From: an uncultured Candidatus Melainabacteria bacterium
Lineage (GTDB): Bacteria > Cyanobacteriota > Vampirovibrionia > Gastranaerophilales > Gastranaerophilaceae
Length of the DNA: 64,000 bases
Direction: 5' to 3'
Assembly: GCA_934757155.1 (NCBI GenBank)
Contig: CAKVLI010000007.1
Coordinates: 10,328-74,327, forward strand
Shown: positions 1 to 7,894 of the stretch, in pieces
Numbering within the stretch: the first letter of the stretch is position 1
How the letters are laid out: each line of letters begins with the position of its first letter
Notes under the pieces: generated by a model
The model's database searches: none
What the model was told of the DNA's origin: nothing
Seen by the model: only the letters and a program-made list of their open reading frames with translations
Translations under genes and position numbers: made by a program

Positions 1-495
1 TGTAAAGAGTTCCAAAACCTCTACTAACATAGAAATTATTCCAACAAAAGAAAACTCGTGCAAAAGAAATTTGCCCTTCTTCTTTATTAAACCTGCTACA
101 ACATAGTACACAAGTACTATTACAGCAAGTCCCGCCGTCAAGTTAATATCATTTGTAGGAGATGCTATCTCACCACTCTTCAAATGAATTACCTTCAAAG
201 GCAACTGTCCCATCAAGTTCGCAGTCACAATAAACAAAAACAGTGACGCAATCAATGGGAAGTGTTTTCTTCCACCGTGTGGAATCATTCCCGAAATCAA
301 GCCATCAAAATAACCCAGAATTTTTTCAAACACAAGTTGCAATTTTGACGGAAAAACAGAAAGTTTTCTTGTCGCAATGAAAGAAACAATGAGCAAAAAC
401 GCCATTGCTGTCCACATTGTCACAAGCGTATCCATATTAAAGGACATATTATGACCCATAATAACTTTATCAACTATCCAATGTCCTTCGCTCAT
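1..495 (-). CDS. atpB: ATP synthase F0 subunit a (AtpB), 3' part cut off by window edge
   Basis: This is the membrane subunit a of F-type ATP synthase, which forms the proton or sodium half-channels against the c-ring. The first 165 residues are visible, beginning MSEGHWIVDKV at the ATG at 493-495, with a GAGAGGA ribosome site just upstream on the minus strand. Hydrophobic segments alternate with short loops. The stretch around residues 75-90 (LFLFIVTANLMGQLP) is the conserved subunit-a segment preceding the cytoplasmic loop. The essential arginine helix lies beyond the left edge, so proton versus sodium specificity cannot be read. The rest of the atp operon presumably continues leftward. Identification rests on the family-typical N-terminal region and is fairly sure. 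Confidence 0.85.
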   Translation of the reverse strand, partial: MSEGHWIVDKVIMGHNMSFNMDTLVTMWTAMAFLLIVSFIATRKLSVFPSKLQLVFEKILGYFDGLISGMIPHGGRKHFPLIASLFLFIVTANLMGQLPLKVIHLKSGEIASPTNDINLTAGLAVIVLVYYVVAGLIKKKGKFLLHEFSFVGIISMLVEVLELFT

Positions 496-625
496 TGAAC
501 ATCCTCTCTTCTCTTCGTCGGGTAAAATCCCCCAACCAATCCTAACACAAAATTTGAAGTTTCGCAACGGATAAATAAATTTGTGATAAAATAGTACATA
601 TAGATTATTAGAGAAAGGATTTATT

Positions 626-1723
626 ATGCTGAGAGCCGGAATTGTAGGACTTCCGAATGTTGGAAAATCAACTTTGTTTAACGCACTTACTGCGACAAAA
701 AACGCACAGAGCGCGAATTACCCGTTTTGTACAATTGAACCGAATGTCGGGGTCGTAACCGTTCCGGATGAAAGATTGCAAGTCCTTGCTGACCTTTGCA
801 AATCAAAAGAAATCATCCCTACAGTTATCGAATTTGTTGATATTGCAGGACTTGTAAAAGGTGCAAGCAACGGCGAAGGTCTCGGCAACCAATTTTTACA
901 CAACATCAGAGAGGTTGATGCCATAATCCAAGTTGTAAGATGTTTTGATGACGAAAACACTATCCATGTGGCAGGAAAAGTTGACCCGATTAGCGATATT
1001 GAGGTTATTAATGCAGAACTCGCTCTCGCAGACTTAGCTTCTGTCGAAAGACGCCAAGCAAGAATCTCTAAACAAGCAAAAGGCGGAGATAAAGAAGCTG
1101 TTCTTGAAGACGGAGCATTGAAAAAACTTACCGAACTTCTCAACGAAGGCACTTTCATAAACCTGAAAGACCATTTTACAGACGATGAAATAGAAGTAAT
1201 CAAACCTCTGAACCTTATGTCCGTAAAACCTGTAATCTATTGCGCAAATGTTTCAGAATTCGACCTGAAATCAGGCAACGATTACACAAAACGAGTTGAG
1301 GAATATGCACAATCTCACGGTGCGCAAACGGTTATCATCTGCGCAAGAATCGAAGAAGAACTCGTTGAACTCGGTGACGAAGGCGCAAAAGAATATCTCG
1401 CAGAACTCGGAGTTGAAAACAGCGGTATCGATAAAATGATTAAATCAGTATACAAACTCCTCAACCTAATTACCTTCATAACCGCAGGCGAAAAAGAAAC
1501 TCGTGCTTGGACCTGTTCAGCAGGAACAAAAGCTCCTCAGGCAGCCGGCGTAATCCATACCGATTTTGAAAAGGGATTTATCCGTGCAGAAGTTACTTCC
1601 TACAAAGATTTTGTAGAATGCGGTTCTTACACTGCCTGCAAAGACAAAGGCGTTACAAGACTTGAAGGCAAAGACTATATCGTACAAGACGGTGACATCG
1701 TCCATTTTAGGTTTGCTGTTTAA
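626..1723 (+). CDS. ychF: Redox-regulated ATPase/GTPase YchF (Obg family)
   Basis: This is the universally conserved Obg-family P-loop ATPase that associates with ribosomes and affects translation and stress responses. The 365-residue length is standard. Walker A GLPNVGKS is at residues 8-15, the switch II DIAGL follows, and the usual NKxD base-specificity motif is replaced by NVSE, the hallmark that makes YchF prefer ATP over GTP. A helical insertion follows, and a TGS domain closes the C-terminus (VTSYKDFVECGS...KDYIVQDGDIVHFRF). An AGAAAGGA ribosome site lies a few bases before the ATG. Its 3' end overlaps the convergent downstream gene by 17 bp, with no terminator between them. It appears to be transcribed alone. 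Confidence 0.97.
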   Translation: MLRAGIVGLPNVGKSTLFNALTATKNAQSANYPFCTIEPNVGVVTVPDERLQVLADLCKSKEIIPTVIEFVDIAGLVKGASNGEGLGNQFLHNIREVDAIIQVVRCFDDENTIHVAGKVDPISDIEVINAELALADLASVERRQARISKQAKGGDKEAVLEDGALKKLTELLNEGTFINLKDHFTDDEIEVIKPLNLMSVKPVIYCANVSEFDLKSGNDYTKRVEEYAQSHGAQTVIICARIEEELVELGDEGAKEYLAELGVENSGIDKMIKSVYKLLNLITFITAGEKETRAWTCSAGTKAPQAAGVIHTDFEKGFIRAEVTSYKDFVECGSYTACKDKGVTRLEGKDYIVQDGDIVHFRFAV

Positions 1724-2009
1724 CCTCTTTTGCAGCGTTCAACAACCAACCGTCAGAACGGAAATGCGCGTAATTATTCTTACCCGCATACTTTCCGCCT
1801 ACAGGTGTATTCAGCCATTTATCCAAAATCATAAGCGACTTTCTTAAAAGCTCGTAACCATACTTCTCCAAAAGCGAGCCATATTGTGTCGGGGTAAGAA
1901 TTACCAGATTAATATCCGGCAATTCTATACGTATACTTGAATCCTGCTTAGGACGCCCGCCCCTTTGACCATTATTTCTTGAAATCTCACTTCTATTCTT
2001 TGACCTCAT
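1707..2009 (-). CDS. Small basic hypothetical protein, phage-like (RGGRPK motif)
   Basis: This is a 100-residue protein I cannot name. The N-terminus is basic and ends in NNGQRGGRPK, a motif that recurs in small phage and mobile-element proteins. The rest holds a predicted helical segment (YGSLLEKYGYELLRKSL), then LDKWLNTPVGGKYAGKNNYAHFRSDGW. A GGGAGA ribosome site precedes the ATG. It is divergent from the S24-type repressor at 2322, with an operator-like array in between, which resembles the repressor/cro or repressor/replication-gene arrangement of a phage immunity region. No integrase or structural gene is visible nearby. Function unknown; that it is a real gene is likely from the ribosome site and context. 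Confidence 0.6.
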   Translation of the reverse strand: MRSKNRSEISRNNGQRGGRPKQDSSIRIELPDINLVILTPTQYGSLLEKYGYELLRKSLMILDKWLNTPVGGKYAGKNNYAHFRSDGWLLNAAKEVKQQT

Positions 2010-2210
2010 AAAATTCTCCCTGCTAAAAATCTTTCTTTCTTACTAAAACTACAAACGGAAACAATATCTCAGAAAAAACTACAATTAACCGCTGTTTTCC
2101 CCAAAACTTCACAATCTGTTTCATAATATGATACATCCGCGTCATACCTCTTCAACCGTTCTCTATTCCCAAAATGTGTACACTTTCAGGCATTACCCGA
2201 TAGTTGGTAA

Positions 2211-2297
2211 TTGACATCTGTAAGATTACATGATTAAATATCATATAACATCTTACATCTTTTACATAATTGTAAGATTATATATTACAAATGTCAA
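2211..2297. promoter_or_regulatory. Operator-like array upstream of the S24 repressor
   Basis: The 312-bp gap between divergent genes holds nested repeats. The outer arms, TTGACATCTGTAA (2211-2223) and TTACAAATGTCAA (2285-2297), form a 13-bp inverted repeat with one mismatch. The octamer TGTAAGAT occurs at 2219-2226 and 2271-2278, exactly 52 bp apart (about five helical turns), and inverted at 2250-2257. A small palindrome ATGAT-TAAAT-ATCAT sits at 2230-2244. Such phased multiple half-sites are what a dimeric HTH repressor with cooperative binding would use. The rest of the gap (2010-2210) shows nothing clear. Confidence 0.7.
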
Positions 2298-2321
2298 GTA
2301 TTATTTTAAAAATGGTGAAAC

Positions 2322-2942
2322 ATGAAACTTGAGGAACTTATATCAATAATTTCCAAAAAGACCGGAAATTATATCAACCAGTCCATGCTGGCAGAAGGTT
2401 TAGGAATAACCCGACAAACCGTTAGTAACCGTATCAAAAACGATAGTCAGGTGACGGTGAGCGAGCTTAAAAAGATTGAAGATTTTTTCAATATAACGTT
2501 ATTTAACGAATCCGACAATTTTGACGAAAATATAATCCACATTGATTATTACACGGATGTTTTTGCAAGCTGTGGAAACGGAAGCATAGTTTTTTCAGAA
2601 GAAAAAATCAAGCTACCAATCTCAACCCTGCTCATAAACGGGTTTTCGAAACAAAAAACGTATTCAATAATCAATGCGACAGGAAACAGCATGTCACCGA
2701 CAATTGACAACGGGGACAAATTAATCGTGGAACACTGGATTGGAGAACAAATTCAGGACAACAAAATCTACGTATTCTGTTTCAACAACGAGTTTTATGT
2801 AAAAAGGTTATCCAAAAACCTTGACGAGATAATAATAAAATCCGATAACCCCGAGTACAGAGTACGCACCGTAAACGGACGAACTTCACAAGAACTGAAA
2901 GTAATAGGCAAAATCGTCGGTGCAGTAAAAAACCTCAACTAG
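2322..2942 (+). CDS. XRE-type repressor with S24 (LexA/cI-like) peptidase domain
   Basis: This 206-residue protein has an N-terminal helix-turn-helix (about residues 15-50, MLAEGLGITRQTVSNRI) and a C-terminal S24 peptidase-like domain. The catalytic serine is in GNSMSP and the partner lysine in FYVKRL, so the self-cleavage dyad looks intact. The likely cleavage site is the Cys-Gly in FASCGNGS. The family includes phage cI repressors and LexA-like regulators that self-cleave when RecA filaments form. It is followed immediately by G-rich repeats that begin right after its TAG stop. The operator array in front suggests autoregulation and control of the divergent small gene. No other phage genes are visible, so it could be an orphan prophage remnant or a stand-alone stress regulator. 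Confidence 0.88.
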   Translation: MKLEELISIISKKTGNYINQSMLAEGLGITRQTVSNRIKNDSQVTVSELKKIEDFFNITLFNESDNFDENIIHIDYYTDVFASCGNGSIVFSEEKIKLPISTLLINGFSKQKTYSIINATGNSMSPTIDNGDKLIVEHWIGEQIQDNKIYVFCFNNEFYVKRLSKNLDEIIIKSDNPEYRVRTVNGRTSQELKVIGKIVGAVKNLN

Positions 2943-3050
2943 GGGGGGGGTAAAGGGGTAAATGTATTTGGTTGGTGGTAACTACCGGTTAAATGTCCTT
3001 CGGAACGGGGGGGGAAAGGTATTGGGTGGGTTGGTGATGACTACCAGTTT
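2943..3050. repeat. G-rich dispersed repeat, two tandem units
   Basis: Directly after the repressor stop codon come two roughly 55-60 bp units of a family found across the window. Each has a G-run, then TAAATGTATT or a variant, then a GGTTGGT/GGGTTGG segment, then ACTACCGG or ACTACCAG, and the first ends in GTCCTTCGGAAC before the next G-run. G-runs of eight or more bases plus later GGG tracts could fold as a quadruplex on the plus strand. No coding potential is seen. Confidence 0.75.
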
Positions 3051-3059
3051 AAAACATTT

Positions 3060-3091
3060 CCCTCTCCGAGGGAGAGGGCTAGGGTAAGGGT
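3060..3091. repeat. REP-like hairpin with GGGTAAGGG tail
   Basis: CCCTCTCC (3060-3067) pairs with GGAGAGGG (3071-3078), followed by CTAGGGTAAGGG. The same hairpin-plus-tail occurs near 6200, 6270 and 11152. Next to it (about 3110-3137) is a TTGCGATTCTTC...CAGAATGAC element, related to copies near 11355 and 11415. Confidence 0.65.
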
Positions 3092-3150
3092 TCAATGTTT
3101 GTTTTATCTTGCGATTCTTCACTTCGCTCAGAATGACGGTAGTAAATTCC

Positions 3151-3198
3151 TTGGTCACTTGGTCACTTGGTCACTTGGTCACTTGGTCACTTGCTCAC
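3151..3198. repeat. 8-bp tandem repeat, six units
   Basis: Five exact copies of TTGGTCAC are followed by one TTGCTCAC, all in register. The array lies within the non-coding repeat region between the repressor and trkA. The open frame running through it is composed of repeat sequence and is not believed to be a gene. Confidence 0.9.
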
Positions 3199-3296
3199 TC
3201 AAACACGCCAAATTGGTAATCACACCAACCAATCCTATATATTTACCCCTACCCCCCCCTTTGACTTTAATATATATTTGGAGTTAAATGTAGTGC

Positions 3297-4637
3297 ATGA
3301 AGATAATTATTTTCGGTGCGAATGAAATTGGGTCAATGATTGCTTCCCAGTTTTATACAGCCAACGACATTACAGTAATCGACGAAGAAAAAAACAAGTC
3401 AGACATATTCAACAAGCTTGATATAAGTTTTGTTGACGGAAACGCATCCAATATTGAGGTTTTGAAACAAGCGAACATCAAAAACGCAGATGTTTTTATC
3501 GCCTGCACGGATTCTGATGAGTTGAACATTGTTGCATGCCTGACCGCAAAACGTCTTAGCACGGTTTGTACAATGTGTTTTGTACGTAAAGAGGAGTACA
3601 AATCTTCTCTCAAAATCACTAAAGACGCGGAATACAACGGAGATTTTTATGTTGATTACGTAATTTGGCCGGAAGAGCTTCTGACCCAAGAAATTTTCCG
3701 TATTATCATGGTTGCAAAGGCTCTTGACGTAGAAAACTTCGCAGACGGAAGGGCAAGACTGCTTGAATACAAGATTGCAGAAAACTCAATTCTTGTAAAC
3801 CAAATGGTTAAAAACTGCGGATTTCCGAAAGACACTCTCATTGTCGGAATCACCAGAGATGAAGAATTAATTATCCCAAACGGCGAAACCGTTTTGCATC
3901 AAGACGACAAAGCAATTTTTATGGGGCTTTCGCATTCACTTGATATTCTTGCGGGAACATTTTTCCACGAGAAAGAATTTGTTAAAAATGTTGCCATAAT
4001 AGGCGGCGGGAGTGTTGGACTTAAGCTTGCGAAATGTCTTGAGGATTTGAAACTCAAAATAAAGATTATCGAAAGAGATGAAGACAGGTGCGAATATTTG
4101 TCCGAGCAGCTTGCAACTGCACTTGTAATCCACGGTGACGGAACAGATTTGGAACTATTGAACGAAGAAGAAATCAGCTCGTCTGATGTAGTCGTAAGTG
4201 TTACAAACAATGACGAAAAGAACCTTCTCTGCTCACTTTTGGTAAAACAATTGGGCGTAAAAAGAGTTATATCAAGGGTTGCGAAAAATGCAAACGTAAC
4301 TTTGTTCGAAAGAGTCGGAGTTGATATCGCGATTTCTCCAAAAACAGCGTCACTTAACGAAATAAAGAACAACCTTTGCGGACACAATGTCGGTATTCTT
4401 GCGACTGTTGAACAGGGCAAGGGCGAAGTTTTGAAGATTCTTCTTCCGGAAGATTATCAAACCCACAGGATTATGGATTTAAAACTTCCGCAAAAAGCTG
4501 TTGTCGGAGTTATTCAAAGAAGAAACAGAATTATTATTCCTAACGGAACTACAGAGCTTATGGCAGGCGATAACTTGATTATCTTTACTACAGGCGAAAA
4601 CGCACCTGCAATAAGAGAGTACTTTAAGGTGGGCTAA
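3297..4637 (+). CDS. trkA: Trk potassium uptake regulatory subunit TrkA
   Basis: This is the peripheral NAD(H)/nucleotide-binding subunit that gates the TrkH potassium channel at the inner membrane. The 446 residues show the usual duplication: a first Rossmann (RCK/TrkA-N) domain from residue 1 (IIFGANEIGSMIA, with acidic IDEEK at the end of strand 2), a TrkA-C domain around 140-225, then a second Rossmann domain (AIIGGGSVGLKLAKCLED, about 233-350) and a second TrkA-C. A GGAG-type ribosome site lies 13 bases upstream. A start-stop pair ATGTAG lies between it and the real ATG. The stop overlaps the start of trkH by one base (TAATG), implying translational coupling. Confidence 0.96.
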   Translation: MKIIIFGANEIGSMIASQFYTANDITVIDEEKNKSDIFNKLDISFVDGNASNIEVLKQANIKNADVFIACTDSDELNIVACLTAKRLSTVCTMCFVRKEEYKSSLKITKDAEYNGDFYVDYVIWPEELLTQEIFRIIMVAKALDVENFADGRARLLEYKIAENSILVNQMVKNCGFPKDTLIVGITRDEELIIPNGETVLHQDDKAIFMGLSHSLDILAGTFFHEKEFVKNVAIIGGGSVGLKLAKCLEDLKLKIKIIERDEDRCEYLSEQLATALVIHGDGTDLELLNEEEISSSDVVVSVTNNDEKNLLCSLLVKQLGVKRVISRVAKNANVTLFERVGVDIAISPKTASLNEIKNNLCGHNVGILATVEQGKGEVLKILLPEDYQTHRIMDLKLPQKAVVGVIQRRNRIIIPNGTTELMAGDNLIIFTTGENAPAIREYFKVG

Positions 4638-6103
4638 TGAGATTAACTTATCTGGCATATTCTTTTTCGCTTGCGGTAATGTATTTCAGTATTGTACTGT
4701 TACTCCCGATTTTTGTGGCATTCTATTACCACGAAACAGACGCGGTTTTACCGTTTTTAATCGCCGGCGCGCTTGCATTAATGATTTCTGTCACACTAAA
4801 AAGAATCATTCCCGGAACATCAAAAATCAAATCAATTAACGATATCAAAAAATCAGAAGGCTTGTGTGTTGTAACATTTAGCTGGATTTTGGCAGGACTT
4901 TTGGCATCAATTCCGTATTTGTTTTTCGGCATGAACCCGCTTGATGCATTATTCGAAGCGACTTCCGGCATCACGACCACTGGCGCAACTATCTTCACAC
5001 ATTTTGATTACCCAAAAACATTGTTCTTTTGGAGATCCTTCTCTCAATGGCTCGGCGGTATGGGAATTATCGTCTTATTCATAGCGATTTTGCCTCAGTT
5101 CGCAATAGCAGGAAGACAGTTGTTCTTCGCAGAAGCCCCTGGACCTACTGAAGACAAGTTTACACCGCGCATAAAAAACACCGCCGCATCACTTTGGAAA
5201 GTTTATGTCGGAATGACTTTACTCGAAGTTATCCTTCTCAAAGCAAACGGTTTCAGCGGTTTTCACTCAATCTGCTGTGCGTTTTCTTCCGTATCAGGCG
5301 GAGGTTTTTCACCAAATTCAGCAAGCTTAATCGGAAACTCAAACGCTGTCTTGTGGATTGTATGTTTCTTCATGTTCTTTGCAGGAGCGAGTTATAACCT
5401 ACAATACAGAGCTTGGAGCAAGTTCAACCCGCTGGTTTTATTCAGAAACGAAGAGTTTAGAACCTATCTTAAAATAGTAACTCTGCTTGCCGTGATTTTG
5501 TCGGTTTCATTGTTCGCAAACTCAAACTACAATGTGGTTCAAAGTATAACACATTCGTTCTTCCAAATAGCGTCAACCATTTCGTCCTCAGGATTTTGCA
5601 GCGTTGACTTCGCATCTTGGGATTACACCTCAAAAGCAATCCTATTCATATCAATGCTTGCCGGCGGTTGCGCAAGTTCAGCCGGCGGTGGTATCAAAAT
5701 CATGAGATGGCTTTTAATACTCAAAATTATGAAATCCGAACTTGCTAAGGTTTTGCACCCGAAAGCTGTATTCAACATAAAAATTAGCAGTTATTCCGTA
5801 CCGAAAGAAGTTTTATACCAAACTCTTATGTTTGTATCCTTCTATTTGGCTATTGTTGCTGCATCCGCATTCATTGTAGCAATCGCAGAACAAGACTCAA
5901 TCGTCGGAATCTCCGGAGCAGTAAGTGCAGTCGGAAACATTGGTCCAGGTTTATGCACCGTAATCGGACCATTAGGGAATTTTGAACACTTAACCAATCT
6001 CTCAAAAACAATCCTAATCCTCGACATGTACATCGGGCGTCTTGAATTAATCCCGTTCTTAGTATTATTCCAAAAAGATTTGTGGAATGGAATAAAGGGG
6101 TAG
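4637..6103 (+). CDS. trkH: Trk-type potassium channel subunit TrkH
   Basis: This is the membrane channel subunit of Trk potassium uptake. The 488 residues contain four pore repeats with the family's filter glycines visible in order: SGITTTGATIF (about residue 113), SSVSGGGFSP (about 217), STISSSGFCS (about 313) and SAVGNIGPGL (about 428). Many hydrophobic segments match the 8-10 helices plus pore loops of the family. It is coupled to trkA by a 1-bp overlap. The final codons and TAG stop run straight into a G-rich dispersed repeat (GGGGTAGGGGTAAAGG), so the last residues may have been replaced by repeat insertion. The pair should support K+ uptake and turgor control. Confidence 0.96.
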   Translation: MRLTYLAYSFSLAVMYFSIVLLLPIFVAFYYHETDAVLPFLIAGALALMISVTLKRIIPGTSKIKSINDIKKSEGLCVVTFSWILAGLLASIPYLFFGMNPLDALFEATSGITTTGATIFTHFDYPKTLFFWRSFSQWLGGMGIIVLFIAILPQFAIAGRQLFFAEAPGPTEDKFTPRIKNTAASLWKVYVGMTLLEVILLKANGFSGFHSICCAFSSVSGGGFSPNSASLIGNSNAVLWIVCFFMFFAGASYNLQYRAWSKFNPLVLFRNEEFRTYLKIVTLLAVILSVSLFANSNYNVVQSITHSFFQIASTISSSGFCSVDFASWDYTSKAILFISMLAGGCASSAGGGIKIMRWLLILKIMKSELAKVLHPKAVFNIKISSYSVPKEVLYQTLMFVSFYLAIVAASAFIVAIAEQDSIVGISGAVSAVGNIGPGLCTVIGPLGNFEHLTNLSKTILILDMYIGRLELIPFLVLFQKDLWNGIKG

Positions 6104-6300
6104 GGGTAAAGGAGTAAATGTATTGGGTTGGTTGATGGGAAATACCAGCTTTGCGCGTTTGAGTTGAACGGTTGAAAGGTTGAGAAGTTGAAGGGTTTGT
6201 TATCCCTTCTCCCGTCGGGAGAAGGCTAGGATGAGGGGACAGCCAATTTTACAGAATCGACACCTCACCCTTAATCCCTCTCCTGCTAGGAGAGGGGAAA
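6101..6300. repeat. Composite intergenic repeats (G-rich unit, 8-bp tandem array, inverted REP-like pair)
   Basis: From the trkH stop onward there is a G-rich unit (GGGGTAAAGGAGTAAATG, then TTGGGTTGGTTGATGG and ATACCAGC). Four 8-bp units of the form GTTGAAxG (6163-6194, the third degenerate) follow. Two hairpin elements of the CCCTTCTCC/GGAGAAGG and CCCTCTCC/GGAGAGGG type lie in opposite orientations around 6204-6237 and 6268-6298. No gene is seen between trkH and def (6104-6387). Confidence 0.75.
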
Positions 6301-6387
6301 ATGAATTTCTTAACTATTCAACTTCTAATTCACCAATACATTTCCCTGCTATTTTTGTGCTACACTGGTGAAAAAGGGGTTATAAAT

Positions 6388-6984
6388 ATGTCTATAAAAA
6401 AAGTTGTAAAGTATGGAACAGAATCATTAAGACAGCCTTCAAAAGAGGTTCATAAGGTTTCACAGAAAATAAAAACTCTTGTGGAAGACCTGCTTGATAC
6501 AATGTATGCTCAAAACGGAGTAGGATTGGCAGCTCCGCAAATTGGAGAAAATTACAGAGTTTTCGTAATAGATGTTTCAACCGGAAACGAACCTTTAAAT
6601 CCAATGGTATTTATTAACCCGAAAATAATCAAAAAATCAGGCGCATGCATTAGCCACGAAGGTTGTTTGAGCTTCCCGGAAGCGTTTACGGATGTAAAAA
6701 GATATGCAAACGTAATGATTAAAGCACTTGATTCAAACGGACGCTCCTTCGTTTTGGAAGCAAAAGACGGAACTTTGTTGGCGCGTGCAATTCAACACGA
6801 ATTTGACCACCTTGACGGGATTTTGTTTATTGACCACGTTATCAATCGTTTTGAAGCTGACGGAGTGCTGAAAGAACACAATCTTCCGCCTCTTGATGTT
6901 GATAAAATTTTGGAAGAATCTGAATTGACAAAAGAAATAGACGTTTTGTTGGAAGAAAAAGTAAAAAATGACAAAGAAGCTTAA
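6388..6984 (+). CDS. def: Peptide deformylase
   Basis: This enzyme removes the formyl group from the N-terminal methionine of new proteins, using a metal ion (usually Fe2+). All three motifs are present: GVGLAAPQIG, EGCLSFP (with the metal-ligand Cys) and QHEFDHLDG (two metal-ligand His and the catalytic Glu). The ATG at 6388 is preferred over an in-frame ATG 87 bp upstream, because a GGGG ribosome site sits just before it and family homology begins at MSIKKVVKYG; the extra upstream residues are hydrophobic and come from repeat-flanked DNA. The protein is 198 aa with a mildly extended acidic C-terminus. It overlaps fmt by 17 bp, the classic def-fmt pair. Confidence 0.97.
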   Translation: MSIKKVVKYGTESLRQPSKEVHKVSQKIKTLVEDLLDTMYAQNGVGLAAPQIGENYRVFVIDVSTGNEPLNPMVFINPKIIKKSGACISHEGCLSFPEAFTDVKRYANVMIKALDSNGRSFVLEAKDGTLLARAIQHEFDHLDGILFIDHVINRFEADGVLKEHNLPPLDVDKILEESELTKEIDVLLEEKVKNDKEA

Positions 6985-7894
6985 TATTATATTTTTCGGA
7001 ACACCTGATATCGGACTAAAATCTCTTGAACACCTGTACAAGTCAGATAATTTTAATGTTCAAGCTGTCGTAACACAGCCTGACAGACCGTCCGGCAGAG
7101 GACATAAACTTACCCCAAGCCCGATAAAAGTTTTTGCAGTGGAAAACAATATATCTGTTTTTCAGCCAAAATCAATCCGAAAAGAACCTGAAATTATTGA
7201 AGCTCTAAAAGCTTTAGAACCGGATTTCTTCGTAACTTTCGCGTTCGGTCAAATTCTTTCGCAAGAGGTGCTTGATATTCCAAAATACGAAACAATAAAT
7301 CTTCACGTATCCTTGCTCCCTAAATACAGAGGCGCGAATCCAATCCAACGCGCAATTATGGCGGGTGACAAAGAAACAGGGATTTGCACAATGATAACAG
7401 AACTCGGGCTTGATTGCGGTGATATTTGTATGAAATATCCGATAGAAATTACACCTGATATGAATTGCGAAGAATTGTTTGAAATATGTTCAGCAGAATC
7501 GCCTGAACTATTAGAAAAAACCCTGCTCGGAATCGCAAACGGAACACTAAAACCTTGTCCGCAATGCGAAGACGGAGTATGTTACGCAGAAAAACTCACG
7601 AAAGAAGAATGCAAAATCGACTGGAGTAAATCCGCAGACGAGCTTCACAACCTAGTCAGAGGAGTTTATAAATGTCCAAGTGCTTTTTTTGAATACGACG
7701 GAAAAATAATTAAAGTCTTAAAAACTCAACCACTAAACGAAAACTCCGACAAAAATTCAGGAGAAATATCCAAAGTATCAAAACTCGGAGTGGACATCCA
7801 AACAGGAAACGGTATTTTAAGATTAATCACCGTAAAACCTGAAGGCAAGGGCGAAATGCCAGCTTCAGCTTGGGCAAACGGACTAAGACTTTAG
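6968..7894 (+). CDS. fmt: Methionyl-tRNA formyltransferase
   Basis: This enzyme formylates initiator Met-tRNA using 10-formyl-tetrahydrofolate. The 308-residue length is typical. The N-terminal formyltransferase fold begins IIFFGTPDIGLKSLEHL. The catalytic region has the conserved Asn and His in NLHVSLLPKYRGANPIQ, and the downstream LGLDCGDIC fits the catalytic Asp loop. The C-terminal half holds the tRNA-binding OB-like domain. Its start lies inside def, so the two steps of the formyl cycle are co-translated. The 3' end overlaps the convergent dihydrouridine synthase gene by a few bases. Confidence 0.97.
   Translation: MTKKLNIIFFGTPDIGLKSLEHLYKSDNFNVQAVVTQPDRPSGRGHKLTPSPIKVFAVENNISVFQPKSIRKEPEIIEALKALEPDFFVTFAFGQILSQEVLDIPKYETINLHVSLLPKYRGANPIQRAIMAGDKETGICTMITELGLDCGDICMKYPIEITPDMNCEELFEICSAESPELLEKTLLGIANGTLKPCPQCEDGVCYAEKLTKEECKIDWSKSADELHNLVRGVYKCPSAFFEYDGKIIKVLKTQPLNENSDKNSGEISKVSKLGVDIQTGNGILRLITVKPEGKGEMPASAWANGLRL

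Noticed and set aside
3151..3198. Possible CRISPR array
   Set aside because: The units are 8 bp with no spacers, and no cas genes are present. No CRISPR array was found anywhere in the window.
3099..3287. Open frame across the 8-bp tandem repeats before trkA
   Set aside because: It consists largely of repeat sequence, has no ribosome site and no protein-like composition.
6301..6387. Longer def start at 6301
   Set aside because: The extra 29 residues are hydrophobic, unlike peptide deformylases, and the ribosome site favours 6388.
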